Origin: Anaerolineales bacterium | GTDB taxonomy: Bacteria > Chloroflexota > Anaerolineae > Anaerolineales > Anaerolineaceae | Length of the DNA stretch: 26,581 nt | NCBI GenBank assembly: GCA_020060485.1 | Contig: JAGVAB010000052.1 | Span: forward strand, 1-26,581 | Reading direction: 5' to 3' | Part shown: one piece after another, positions 15,811 to 23,589 of the stretch | Position numbering within the stretch: the stretch's first letter is position 1 | Layout of the letters: every line of letters begins with the position of its first letter | Notes under the pieces: generated by a model | Told to the model about the DNA's origin: nothing | Seen by the model: the letters and a program-made list of their open reading frames with translations, nothing else | Databases searched by the model: none | Position numbers and translations under genes: made by a program

Positions 15811-15839
15811 AAAGAATGCGCATTCTTTCCTGATATAAA
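15811..15839 (+). promoter_or_regulatory. Perfect 18-bp palindrome over a possible promoter
   Basis: AAAGAATGCGCATTCTTT at 15811-15828 is perfectly self-complementary. Three bases later lies TGATATAAA (15831-15839), an extended -10. The palindrome covers the -18 to -35 region of that promoter and so looks like an operator; it could instead be a short terminator hairpin of the adenosine deaminase gene. Confidence 0.45.
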
Positions 15840-15841
15840 CG

Positions 15842-15970
15842 ATGTCATTGAATCCTCACAACGACCATAAAATTAAACGCTCGTTTTCACTCTTCATGCT
15901 GCTGACCGCGCTGGAAGGTTTGGCTGTGGTGCTGTGTCCTGGCAAAGGATTGATAATAAATACCCGGTAA
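15842..15970 (+). CDS. Possible 42-residue membrane peptide or gene remnant
   Basis: An ATG frame of 42 codons encodes a basic N-terminus and one hydrophobic segment (SLFMLLTALEGLAVVLCPG), ending soon after. It has no ribosome binding site, and the nearest promoter would start transcription about at or after the ATG. It could be the beginning of a truncated membrane-protein gene or chance. I list it because the membrane segment is convincing, but the coding status is doubtful. Confidence 0.22.
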   Translation: MSLNPHNDHKIKRSFSLFMLLTALEGLAVVLCPGKGLIINTR

Positions 15971-16008
15971 TACTTGCCGGAAATCATGTATGAATCAGGC
16001 AGGAAAAA

Positions 16009-16785
16009 ATGACCCACATTCTGATTACCAATGACGACGGAATTCACGCCCCGGGACTGCTGGCGCTGGCCCAGGCCATACAGCCTTTCGGGAAGATCAC
16101 CGTGGTTGCCCCTGACCGCAACTGGTCAATGTGCGGCCATGTCAAAACCTTGTTTACCCCGCTCAAAGTGCAGCAGATAACCCTGGATGAAAATATCCTT
16201 GCCCTGGCAGTCTCCGGCGCGCCATCGGACTGTGTGGCCATCTCGTTGATGGGCATGCTGGCCGACAAGGTGGATCTGGTGGTTTCGGGCATTAATCCCT
16301 ATCCCAACCTGGGACATGACCTGACCTATTCCGGCACAGTCACCGCCGCCATGGAAGGCGTGATCAACGGCCTGCCAGCGGTGGCTGTCTCACTGGCCGG
16401 ACCGCATCATGATCAGCAGCATTCCCCTGTCGATTACCGCCCTGCCGCGGCAATTGCCCACAACGTGGTGAAGCGCGTCCTGCAATACGGCCTGCCTGCC
16501 GACACCCTGCTGAATGTTAACGTGCCCTGTCTCCCGCTGGACAAGCTGGGCGGTTACCGCATCACCCGCCAGGGCAAGCGCGTGTACCTCGACAAGCTCC
16601 TCCCGGCGGAAGCGGGTCTGGCAGAATACCAGATCGGCGGCGACCCGCCGCATGGAGAGCCTGAAGACGGCACGGATTTTGGCGCACTGGCCGAAGGCTG
16701 TGTCTCCATCCAGCCCGTGCATCTGGACATGACCGCCTATCATTTCATGGACACATTGCGTGCGTGGGATTGGCAGGATTTTTAA
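16009..16785 (+). CDS. surE: 5'/3'-nucleotidase SurE
   Basis: The 258-residue SurE has the metal-binding start ILITNDDGIHAPG (Asp9-Asp10), PDRNWSMCGH (active-site Ser), and SGINPYPNLGHDLTYSGTVTAAMEG, the family signature. SurE dephosphorylates nucleoside monophosphates and some polyphosphates in the cytoplasm. The W in DRNWS and the PYP in GINPYPN differ from the enterobacterial DRNRSG and GINxGxN, but the metal ligands are intact. AGGA about six bases before ATG 16009 is the ribosome binding site. A small 7-bp hairpin (15964-15980) lies in the leader. It follows adenosine deaminase, another nucleotide salvage gene, but has its own upstream region of 255 bases. Confidence 0.92.
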   Translation: MTHILITNDDGIHAPGLLALAQAIQPFGKITVVAPDRNWSMCGHVKTLFTPLKVQQITLDENILALAVSGAPSDCVAISLMGMLADKVDLVVSGINPYPNLGHDLTYSGTVTAAMEGVINGLPAVAVSLAGPHHDQQHSPVDYRPAAAIAHNVVKRVLQYGLPADTLLNVNVPCLPLDKLGGYRITRQGKRVYLDKLLPAEAGLAEYQIGGDPPHGEPEDGTDFGALAEGCVSIQPVHLDMTAYHFMDTLRAWDWQDF

Positions 16786-16869
16786 ATCATCCCCCAGGTT
16801 TTCATTCGGCCAAACACCATTTCCGTTTCTTGACATGTTCAGAAGATGCTAACTATTTCTGGATTCAAC

Positions 16870-16897
16870 TTGCCTTTACCCGTGTTTTTGCTATACT
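16870..16897 (+). promoter_or_regulatory. Promoter of the CBS-domain gene
   Basis: TTGCCT at 16870-16875 and the extended -10 TGCTATACT (ending at 16897) have a 16-base spacer. The -10 is the same nine bases as in the ogt promoter, but here a leader of about 60 bases carries a good ribosome binding site. Confidence 0.55.
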
Positions 16898-16966
16898 GAT
16901 TAATGAGGTTTACTCAACAACAATAAATGTTCACAACATACAATACTGATCGAAAAGGAGAATGAA

Positions 16967-17383
16967 ATGGACTTTACCGTACGTGACTGGATGCTGGACC
17001 TGGTAGTACTTGTGGATGCTGAGGCAACGGTGGCCGAAGCTCTGGCAACCATGCGCAGGCGATACATCAATAGCGTGATCGTCAAGAAATCCAAGTCAAA
17101 TCCCGAATACGGTATTCTGACCTCCACCGATATCTCTGACAAGATCGTAGCCCAGGAACAAAACCCGGCCACGATCAAGGTGCGGGATATCATGACCAGT
17201 CCCACCATCACCGTCAATGAATATACCCCCATCAAGGAATGCGCCCAGATCATGAAGGACAGAAAGATCCATCATCTGCCAGTGGTCAACAAAAAAGGTG
17301 AGGTGATCGGTATGATCTCGGCGACCGATTTTCTGGTGGTAGCAGAAGCCATGGGACGCGCTCCCGGTGAAAAACTGAGCTAA
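16967..17383 (+). CDS. CBS-domain pair protein
   Basis: The 138-residue protein is just two CBS domains: residues about 5-65 (VRDWMLDLVVL ... ILTSTDISDKIV) and about 75-130 (VRDIMTSPTITV ... HHLPVVNKKGEVIGMISATDFL). Such stand-alone pairs bind adenine nucleotides and act as energy sensors or regulators of partners. The partner is not visible here. AAGGAG at 16955-16960 lies six bases before the ATG. It is monocistronic, with its own promoter and a perfect terminator. Confidence 0.92.
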   Translation: MDFTVRDWMLDLVVLVDAEATVAEALATMRRRYINSVIVKKSKSNPEYGILTSTDISDKIVAQEQNPATIKVRDIMTSPTITVNEYTPIKECAQIMKDRKIHHLPVVNKKGEVIGMISATDFLVVAEAMGRAPGEKLS

Positions 17384-17409
17384 CCTGACTTCACCCTGAA
17401 GTTCACTTC

Positions 17410-17450
17410 AAAAGCTGTGCGGTCAATGACCGCACAGCTTTTTATTTGAT
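17410..17450 (+). terminator. Rho-independent terminator of the CBS gene
   Basis: A perfect 15-bp stem (17410-17424 with 17428-17442) has a 3-base loop AAT and is followed by TTATTTGAT. It is the most classical terminator in the window. Confidence 0.92.
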
Positions 17451-17460
17451 CAAACTGATG

Positions 17461-17514
17461 CCTCGACAAGCCCGGTATGCGGTTTGATTTAGGCTTTCGG
17501 GATTTGCCGTGAAA
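17461..17514. repeat. Fragments of two dispersed repeats
   Basis: TCGACAAGCC at about 17463-17472 resembles the core of the repeat at 26200-26232. The 13-mer ATTTGCCGTGAAA at 17502-17514 is identical to 5543-5555. Both lie in the short space between the CBS terminator and the CAP gene promoter. Confidence 0.35.
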
Positions 17515-17546
17515 GGGGTGTTTGTTTTCGAGCCTTAACTTCGCGT

Positions 17547-17552
17547 TATAAT
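17547..17552 (+). promoter_or_regulatory. -10 box of the CAP-LysM gene, leaderless layout
   Basis: Consensus TATAAT ends seven bases before the ATG at 17560, so transcription would begin at or one base before the A of the start codon. No ribosome binding site exists. The message is predicted to be leaderless. Confidence 0.6.
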
Positions 17553-17559
17553 AGACACA

Positions 17560-18543
17560 ATGTATACCAAAATCATCCGAACCATTACCCTGGCAGTTTT
17601 CGTGTTCATCCTGTGCGCCCAGGTTGTGCCTGTTGTTCAGGCCGCCCCGTTGTATGAAAGCGCCTATGATCTGATCGGGGCAGTCAACAGCCTGCGGGCT
17701 TCCTATAACATGACCGCTTACGAGATCGATGGCAGTTTGATGTCCATTGCCCAGGCCCAGAGCGAATATCAGGCTTCGATCAAAACCCTGACCCACACCC
17801 GGCCAGACGGCTCCGGTGCAGCATCAGCCGGGGTCACTGCGGAAAACATCGCCTATGGACCAATCTCGCGAGCCATGGCTTCCTGGCTGGATGATCAACT
17901 GCACAAGGATACCCTGCTGGGGTTTTCCAGTGCCTTCGTGGGCGCCGGTATGGCAACCGACAGCAACGGAACTGTCTACTATACCCTGGTCATACGCCGC
18001 AGGACAGATACCACACAGACCTCTTTCATTGCCCCGCCGGCTGCCACCCAAAGTGGAGGCACAACTACCACGGGCAGAGGCACCCTCACCGTCGAGCCCA
18101 TCCTGACCGTCACCCCCCAGGCAGATGGTACCATCTATCACACTGCCAGCCGCGGCCAGACCCTGTGGGATATTGCCATTTCATATGGTCTCACCATTGT
18201 TGAACTGGTCACACTCAACCGCCTGTCACCCAGCAACCCGGTGATCTACGAAAACCAGAAGATCCTGGTACAGGCTTCTTATACACCAACCACCACGCCG
18301 ACCATCACCAACACCCCCTTCCCGCCCACGCGCACCCTGCGGCCAACCTTCACCCCGCGCGCCACCCGGGCCACCAATACCATCACCCCCACCCACACCC
18401 CCACGCCCAAACCGCTGCTGCCAAATACCGCCTTTCTGCAAGGAGAAAGCCGCCAAACCACCGCTATCATCCTGATCAGCATCTGCGGCATTGGCCTGCT
18501 GGCAGTGGTACTGAGCGGGTTGTTTAAGAACCGTAAGCCATAG
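17560..18543 (+). CDS. Secreted CAP plus LysM protein with C-terminal anchor
   Basis: The 327-residue surface protein begins with a signal peptide (cleavage near VQA, residue 28). A CAP/SCP domain follows (about 35-155; THTRPDG, ENIAYG and the HKDTLLG helix are CAP landmarks), then a LysM domain (about 192-237; YHTASRGQTLWDIAISYGLT, LNRL). A Thr/Pro-rich linker (about 240-285) follows. The end has LPNTA at 287-291, a membrane segment at 302-322 and the basic tail KNRKP, as in sortase-anchored proteins. LysM binds peptidoglycan sugars; bacterial CAP domains are of mostly unknown activity. The protein is therefore probably displayed on the cell wall. The promoter layout indicates a leaderless message. 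Confidence 0.87.
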   Translation: MYTKIIRTITLAVFVFILCAQVVPVVQAAPLYESAYDLIGAVNSLRASYNMTAYEIDGSLMSIAQAQSEYQASIKTLTHTRPDGSGAASAGVTAENIAYGPISRAMASWLDDQLHKDTLLGFSSAFVGAGMATDSNGTVYYTLVIRRRTDTTQTSFIAPPAATQSGGTTTTGRGTLTVEPILTVTPQADGTIYHTASRGQTLWDIAISYGLTIVELVTLNRLSPSNPVIYENQKILVQASYTPTTTPTITNTPFPPTRTLRPTFTPRATRATNTITPTHTPTPKPLLPNTAFLQGESRQTTAIILISICGIGLLAVVLSGLFKNRKP

Positions 18544-18595
18544 ACTATTTTTCATTGGCCAGGGCAGACACCGGCAAAAACAAGGAGGGCATTTC

Positions 18596-19513
18596 ATGCC
18601 GCTTTTTCAAAAGTCCTACACCACCGATGAGATCAACGAACTCGAAAATCTGCGTGACATCAAAGGGCTGATCAAGGCTTTGCATCACCCGGACAGCGAT
18701 ACCCGCCTCAATGTTGTGGTAGCCCTGGGCCGCTTAAGCAATAGCGACGCCATCCAGGCCCTGATCAACACCCTGCAAACTGACCCGAATGGCTCAGTGC
18801 GCTATTTTGCCGCTGCCAGCCTGGGCAAGGTCGGCGGCGCCGAATCGATCACCCCCCTAACGCAGGCTTTGCTGGAACACAAACACAACATCCATCAGGC
18901 GGCAGCCGAAGCCCTGGGTGAAATTGCGGACAGAGTGCGCAATCCCATCCTGTTCGAGGCTGCCACCAAACAACTGGTGCCGCTTCTAAAAGCCAACCAG
19001 GACGTGCGTGAAGTGGTCATCACCGCCCTGGGCAAGATCCGTGACCCGCGCACCACCCAGGCCCTGGCGACCGTAATGGCCAAAAGTTTTCTCAAACCGG
19101 AGATCCGCTGCGCCACAGAAGCCTTGATCCGCATCGGCAAACCGGCTGTCGGCCCGCTGCGCGCCATGCTCAGTGAGGCACAGGACTTGAATGCCACCGC
19201 TGCCGCCTACGCCCTGGGCAGGATCGGCGATCCCGCGGCCGCGCCGACCCTGATCGAAGCCTTGCGCCACTTTGACGATGAAGTCCGCCGCCAGGCGGCC
19301 ATTGCCCTGGGACGTCTGCAAGCCCGCCTGGCCGTGCCAGATTTGATCGCTGCCTTGAATGACAACGATGCCCCCGTGCGGGCGGCAGTGGCCACTGCCC
19401 TGGGGGACATGCGCGCCGTGGAAGCCATTGACACCCTGCAATCTCTGGCGTTGTACGATTTTCAGGCCAGTGTACGCCAGGCAGCCGAAGCCGCGCTGAA
19501 AAAAATAGAATAA
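18596..19513 (+). CDS. HEAT-repeat (PBS-lyase-like) protein
   Basis: The 305-residue soluble protein is made almost entirely of about nine HEAT-like repeats. Typical lines are DTRLNVVVALGRLSNSDAIQALINTL, SVRYFAAASLGKVGG and EVRRQAAIALGRLQARLAVPDLIAAL. Such solenoids act as protein-binding scaffolds; some belong to phycobilin lyases, which is not expected here. AAGGAGGG at about 18582-18589 precedes ATG 18596. It starts 52 bases after the CAP-LysM gene and may share its transcript. The binding partner is unknown. Confidence 0.88.
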   Translation: MPLFQKSYTTDEINELENLRDIKGLIKALHHPDSDTRLNVVVALGRLSNSDAIQALINTLQTDPNGSVRYFAAASLGKVGGAESITPLTQALLEHKHNIHQAAAEALGEIADRVRNPILFEAATKQLVPLLKANQDVREVVITALGKIRDPRTTQALATVMAKSFLKPEIRCATEALIRIGKPAVGPLRAMLSEAQDLNATAAAYALGRIGDPAAAPTLIEALRHFDDEVRRQAAIALGRLQARLAVPDLIAALNDNDAPVRAAVATALGDMRAVEAIDTLQSLALYDFQASVRQAAEAALKKIE

Positions 19514-19540
19514 GCAAACGCTCATCGCAAAGATCATGAA

Positions 19541-19571
19541 CACTGCCCTGCGATTAAATCGCAGGGCAGTG
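19541..19571. terminator. Bidirectional hairpin terminator
   Basis: A perfect 14-bp stem (CACTGCCCTGCGAT at 19541-19554, complement 19558-19571) with loop TAA lies between the convergent HEAT and cysE genes. The flanks are only moderately T-rich. Confidence 0.75.
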
Positions 19572-19596
19572 ATTGTCATACAGCCTGACAAAACGC

Positions 19597-20337
19597 CTAT
19601 TTTTCCTCATCCATACAGTCCCCGTCCGGGTTTTGATCCGGCCAGAGCGCCTGGATATCGAAAGAGATTTGCGAAGGTTCATAGATTTCCCCGGTGAGGG
19701 CGGCAATTTTTTCTTCCAGATATTCCAAACGATGGGAAAGCCCGCTCACCGCCTGCCCAACAGAATCCGGCAAAAAGTCATGGTGCAGGTCGGGGCTGGT
19801 ATCGGTTGGCTGCTTTCGCTGCCGTACCCGGCCAGGCACACCTACCACCACCGCATTGGGAGGCACATCCTTCACTACTACAGCGTTGGCGCCTATACGG
19901 GTACAGTCGCCAATGGTGATCGCACCGAGAATCTTGGCCCCGGCCCCGATCACCACATTGTTGCCAATGGTGGGGTGCCGTTTGCCTTTTTCAATGCTCA
20001 CCCCGCCCAGGGTCACCCCGTGATACAGGGTTACGTTATCGCCTACTTCGGCTGTTTCACCAATCACCACACCCATGCCATGGTCAATGAAGAAACCTGA
20101 ACTGATCCTGGCCCCAGGGTGGATCTCGATGCCAGTGAAGAAGCGCGTCAGGGTTGACAACCAGCGTCCCAATAATTTAAGACGATGAGACCACAACCAA
20201 TGCGCCACGCGGTAACTCCAGATGGCATGCAAACCCGGATAGGTCAGCAAAACTTCAAAAGTGCTTCGTGCCGCGGGGTCGCGTTCGAATACAGCCGAAA
20301 GGTCCTGACGCACGCCTTGTATCATCCGTCCCAGCAT
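19597..20337 (-). CDS. cysE: Serine O-acetyltransferase
   Basis: The 246-residue enzyme makes O-acetylserine from serine and acetyl-CoA. The N-terminal helical region ([34 protein letters not shown]) and the left-handed beta-helix with [26 protein letters not shown] and YHGVTLGG are diagnostic. I chose ATG 20337 (minus) because GAGGA lies four bases before it, overlapping the cysK stop; a GTG at 20352 is possible. The C-terminal tail ends in DCMDEEK and lacks the terminal Ile that inserts into CysK in the classical cysteine synthase complex. It is co-transcribed with cysK. Confidence 0.92.
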   Translation of the reverse strand: MLGRMIQGVRQDLSAVFERDPAARSTFEVLLTYPGLHAIWSYRVAHWLWSHRLKLLGRWLSTLTRFFTGIEIHPGARISSGFFIDHGMGVVIGETAEVGDNVTLYHGVTLGGVSIEKGKRHPTIGNNVVIGAGAKILGAITIGDCTRIGANAVVVKDVPPNAVVVGVPGRVRQRKQPTDTSPDLHHDFLPDSVGQAVSGLSHRLEYLEEKIAALTGEIYEPSQISFDIQALWPDQNPDGDCMDEEK

Positions 20338-20344
20338 AAAGTCC

Positions 20345-21280
20345 TCATTCACTTGCCAGATCTTCGTACAGGGCGGTGCTCAAATATCGCTCGCCGTACG
20401 AAGGAATAACCACCACAATCATTTTACCGGCATTTTCTGGCCTGTGGGCTAATTGCAGTGCGGCCCACACGGCTGCCCCGGAAGAAATGCCCACCAGCAG
20501 ACCCTCCTGCACTGGCATCTGGCGTGCGGTATGAAAAGCATCCTCATCCTTGACCCGGATAATCTCATCATAAATTTCTGTGTTCAACACCGCCGGCACA
20601 AATCCGGCGCCAATTCCCTGAATGCCGTGTTTGCCCTTCTCGCCGCCGGAAAGCACAGGCGAGGCGTCCGGTTCCACAGCCACCACGCGCATGGCCGGGT
20701 TAAGCTGTTTCAGGCGCTCGCCGGTGCCAGTGATCGTACCGCCAGTTCCCACACCAGCTACAAAAATATCAACCTTGCCATCCGTGTCCCGCCAGATTTC
20801 TTCGGCGGTGGTACGGCGGTGCATGGCCGGGTTAGCCAGGTTGGCAAATTGATTGGGCATGAAATACTGCGGCCCGCTGGCCAGCAATTCTTCCGCCTTG
20901 CGGATGGCGCCCGGCATGCCTTCGCTGCCGGGGGTAAGGATCAATTCTGCGCCATAGGCGCGAATCAAAATACGCCGTTCGCGGCTCAAGGTATCTGGCA
21001 TGATAATGATACACTTGTAACCTCTGGCTGCCGCCACCATCGCCAGACCAATACCAGTGTTGCCACTGGTCGGCTCAACGATGACCGACCCCTCCCGCAA
21101 CAAGCCGGCTTCTTCCGCAGCCTGAATCATGGACAGGGCGATCCTGTCCTTCACACTGTGACCTGGGTTGGCGTATTCCAGCTTGGCAAGCACCGTTGCC
21201 TGGCTGCTGCCGGCAATGCGGTTCAAACGCACCAGCGGCGTATTGCCAATCAATACACTTACATCCTGAGCAATTTTCAT
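20345..21280 (-). CDS. cysK: Cysteine synthase A (O-acetylserine sulfhydrylase)
   Basis: The 311-residue PLP enzyme turns O-acetylserine and sulfide into cysteine. The PLP lysine is Lys44 in NPGHSVKDR, the substrate loop TSGNT is at 71-75, and GTGGTITG and GISSGAAV bind the cofactor phosphate and ring. The start at 21280 (minus) is set by AAGGA seven bases upstream; an in-frame ATG at 21370 would add 30 residues without similarity. The next gene, cysE, makes its substrate and begins eight bases after the stop codon's first base, so the pair forms a two-gene operon for cysteine synthesis. Confidence 0.95.
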   Translation of the reverse strand: MKIAQDVSVLIGNTPLVRLNRIAGSSQATVLAKLEYANPGHSVKDRIALSMIQAAEEAGLLREGSVIVEPTSGNTGIGLAMVAAARGYKCIIIMPDTLSRERRILIRAYGAELILTPGSEGMPGAIRKAEELLASGPQYFMPNQFANLANPAMHRRTTAEEIWRDTDGKVDIFVAGVGTGGTITGTGERLKQLNPAMRVVAVEPDASPVLSGGEKGKHGIQGIGAGFVPAVLNTEIYDEIIRVKDEDAFHTARQMPVQEGLLVGISSGAAVWAALQLAHRPENAGKMIVVVIPSYGERYLSTALYEDLASE

Positions 21281-21396
21281 GATCTTGTCCTTAAGAACAG
21301 TGTCCGATTGTCCAGACGACAAACCGAACAGGAAGTTATATAATGAAATTACGCGACTCCGAATGCCCAAAAACCGTATAGGTTAATGCAAAAGGA

Positions 21397-21483
21397 CATT
21401 CGAGAGCAGTAATTTGCCAGCTATTTAATAAATTATACCTTATTTATCTTATTATTAATGCCCGGTCTGCCATTCGAAGCAGT
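21397..21483. repeat. Direct repeat pair in the divergent control region
   Basis: CATTCGAGAGCAGT at 21397-21410 and CATTCGAAGCAGT at 21471-21483 differ by one inserted base and start 74 bases apart. They flank a very AT-rich stretch between the divergent cysK and LiaI-like genes. On the minus strand the stretch holds TATAAT at 21432-21437, a possible cysK -10. The layout suggests paired sites for a regulator, but no regulator is identified. Confidence 0.4.
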
Positions 21484-21515
21484 CTTAACACATATTTTGG
21501 AAATTGAGGTTCATC

Positions 21516-22010
21516 ATGAAAAAAAACATCATCATTGGTCTGTTCCTGATCGTTCTCGGCGCACTGTTCACCGCCTACCAGTTTTTCCCCGGATTGAAGT
21601 CCTCCTTGCAGGGGATGTTCACCTGGCCGCTGATCATCGTGGCTTTTGGCCTTTTCCTGCTGATCAAGAATCTGGTGGACAAGGATGGGGACGGACTGGT
21701 AACTGCTTGCGTCATCCTGGGTGTGGGCGGCGTGCTCTATCTTCAGGAATCCAGCCAGGTCTGGAGCGGCTGGCACAACTGGCTGCTCATGCCCGGCTTT
21801 GCCGGTGTAGGGCATCTGCTGGCTGCGCTGACCGGCCACCACAGTGAACGGCACGTTGAACGCGGCCTGTGGCTGATTCTGCTGAGCGCCGTGTTGTATG
21901 CCCTGTTCAGCCCTCTGCTGAACCTTAGCTTGCAACTGCAACAATACTGGCCTTTATTGCTGATCGCGGCCGGTGTGGCGCTGATCTTCAAGGCTTTTCG
22001 AAAAAACTGA
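21516..22010 (+). CDS. Small LiaI-like membrane protein
   Basis: The 164-residue protein has about six hydrophobic segments and no soluble domain. It carries the motif WPLIIVAFGLFLLI near residue 40 and YWPLLLIAAGVALIFKAF at the C-terminus, as in DUF5668/LiaI-type membrane segments. No enzymatic motif is seen. The start is ATG 21516 with GAGG six bases upstream. It is the first of five genes in a row, all with this Trp-Pro membrane motif, and so likely a component of a membrane stress module. Confidence 0.75.
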   Translation: MKKNIIIGLFLIVLGALFTAYQFFPGLKSSLQGMFTWPLIIVAFGLFLLIKNLVDKDGDGLVTACVILGVGGVLYLQESSQVWSGWHNWLLMPGFAGVGHLLAALTGHHSERHVERGLWLILLSAVLYALFSPLLNLSLQLQQYWPLLLIAAGVALIFKAFRKN

Positions 22011-22040
22011 TCTTCCAAAAACGAAAGGAAATCCAATCTT

Positions 22041-22859
22041 ATGAAAACCCGCAAGATTTTTTGGGGTGTCATCATCCTTGTCATCGGTGTCCTGCTGCTG
22101 TTAAACACAATGGGGTTTCTGCCCTTTAGCATCTGGCAGATCTTCTGGCCGGTGATGCTCATCGTGTTGGGCTTGTGGTTCCTGCTGGGCAGCACGCTTT
22201 TCAAGAAGCACCTCAAGGCGGAAACTTTCTCCCTGCCGCTCGAAGGTGCACAAACCGCCGAGATCGAGTTCAACCACGGAGCCGGCGAACTGATTGTATC
22301 TGCTTTGAGCGCTGAAAACCGCGATCTGCTGTTGGATGGCTTATTCACTGGCGGCCTGGAACCCGAGTTCTCCAGCCGGAATGGACTGAGCAGATTGAAA
22401 CTGCGCCCTCCGCTGGATTTCATCCCCTTTGGCATGTTCCCCCACACCGAGGGCTTCAACTGGGACGTATCCCTTTCGCCGCAACTGCCTTTGAAACTGC
22501 ACTTCAAAACTGGCGCCGATAAATCATCGCTCAATCTGCAAGATCTGAACGTGAGCGATCTGAAGCTGGAGACAGGCGCCAGCGACACTGCCATCACCCT
22601 GCCGGCCGCAGTCAGCCACATCAAAGTCAGCATCAATTCTGGCGCGGCGGCTGTCAACATTCGTGTTCCAGAGGGTGTGGCCGCCCGCATTCGCATCAGC
22701 AGCGGCCTGATGGGCATTGATGTTGACCAGGTGCGCTTCCCCATGTCTGCCGAGAGTGAACCGGGGCACAAGGTCTACCAGAGCCCCGGGTATGAAAGCA
22801 GCCTTCATCAGGCAGAGATCAATGTGGAGAGCGGCCTGGGATCAATCAGCATCCAATAA
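22041..22859 (+). CDS. LiaF-like toast-rack protein (1)
   Basis: The 272-residue protein has two N-terminal membrane segments (about 6-25 and 31-50, with FWPVMLIVLGLWFLL) and a soluble beta-rich C-terminal part. The C-terminal part is the toast-rack/LiaF domain: LNLQDLNVSDLKLETGASDTAI, then VSINSGAAAVNIRVPEGV and a closing NVESGLGSISI. LiaF inhibits the LiaRS two-component system in Bacillus; related toast-rack proteins accompany PspC proteins widely. AAAGGA about eleven bases before the ATG is the ribosome binding site. No LiaRS is in view. Confidence 0.85.
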   Translation: MKTRKIFWGVIILVIGVLLLLNTMGFLPFSIWQIFWPVMLIVLGLWFLLGSTLFKKHLKAETFSLPLEGAQTAEIEFNHGAGELIVSALSAENRDLLLDGLFTGGLEPEFSSRNGLSRLKLRPPLDFIPFGMFPHTEGFNWDVSLSPQLPLKLHFKTGADKSSLNLQDLNVSDLKLETGASDTAITLPAAVSHIKVSINSGAAAVNIRVPEGVAARIRISSGLMGIDVDQVRFPMSAESEPGHKVYQSPGYESSLHQAEINVESGLGSISIQ

Positions 22860-22921
22860 CCCGAACAAATCGTTTGGTGAACTGTTTCGGTAACATATTT
22901 TGAACCACAAGGACAAAAAAA

Positions 22922-23572
22922 ATGAAATCATTCAACTGGAAATTGATCCTGGGAATCGGCCTGCTGCTGTTGGGCGGGCTAACCCTGCTGGATACATTTG
23001 GCATCATCCCGGGTATAAAGAACCTCTGGGACTGGGCCATGGCTGGCATCTTTGCCCTGGGCGGGGCTACCTTTCTGTATGCCCTGCTGATGGACCGCCA
23101 GGCAAACTGGTGGGCAGCCATCCCTGGCATGGTGCTGCTGGGCCTGGGTTTGACCATCGCCGTGAGCGCCTTCCCCGGGCTCGGCAATCTGTCCGGCTTT
23201 GTCTTTCTGGGCAGCATCAGTGCAGCCTTCTGGATCATCTATGTACTTAACCACGAACACTGGTGGGGCATTATCCCCGGTGGCGTCCTGGCCACCCTGG
23301 CCATCATCGCCGGATCTGAGGGTGTCTTGTCTGAATACGGCGGAGTATTGTTCTTTCTGGGCCTGTCGTTGACTTTTGCCCTGCTGGCCGTCCTGCCCAC
23401 CGGAAATGTCCGCATGAAATGGCCGTGGATCCCGGCGGCAGCTTTGTTCGCCCTGGCTTCTGTGATTGCCCTGTCTGCCGAAAACCTGCTGCGCTATCTG
23501 TGGCCGGTGGGCCTGATCCTGGCAGGTTTGTTCATGGTCGGACGCACTTTCTTTCAGAAAAAAGATGAATGA
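22922..23572 (+). CDS. Polytopic membrane protein of unknown function
   Basis: The 216-residue protein has seven or eight hydrophobic segments, Trp-rich turns (ANWWAAIPGM, EHWWGIIPGG) and the shared end motif LWPVGLILAGLFMV. I do not recognise a named family beyond the DUF5668-like membrane motif. ANWWAAIPG and EHWWGIIPG about 65 residues apart suggest an internal duplication. It sits third in the five-gene envelope cluster, and its stop is 17 bases before the PspC gene start. Confidence 0.75.
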   Translation: MKSFNWKLILGIGLLLLGGLTLLDTFGIIPGIKNLWDWAMAGIFALGGATFLYALLMDRQANWWAAIPGMVLLGLGLTIAVSAFPGLGNLSGFVFLGSISAAFWIIYVLNHEHWWGIIPGGVLATLAIIAGSEGVLSEYGGVLFFLGLSLTFALLAVLPTGNVRMKWPWIPAAALFALASVIALSAENLLRYLWPVGLILAGLFMVGRTFFQKKDE

Positions 23573-23589
23573 TCAGGCGGAGGATAATC

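Noticed and set aside
18596..19513. Phycobilin lyase function for the HEAT-repeat protein
   Set aside because: The repeats are generic; no phycobiliprotein genes are near and the inferred lineage does not use them.
19597..20352. cysE start at the GTG at 20352
   Set aside because: No ribosome binding site precedes it; ATG 20337 has GAGGA upstream and fits the family's N-terminus. Not fully excluded.
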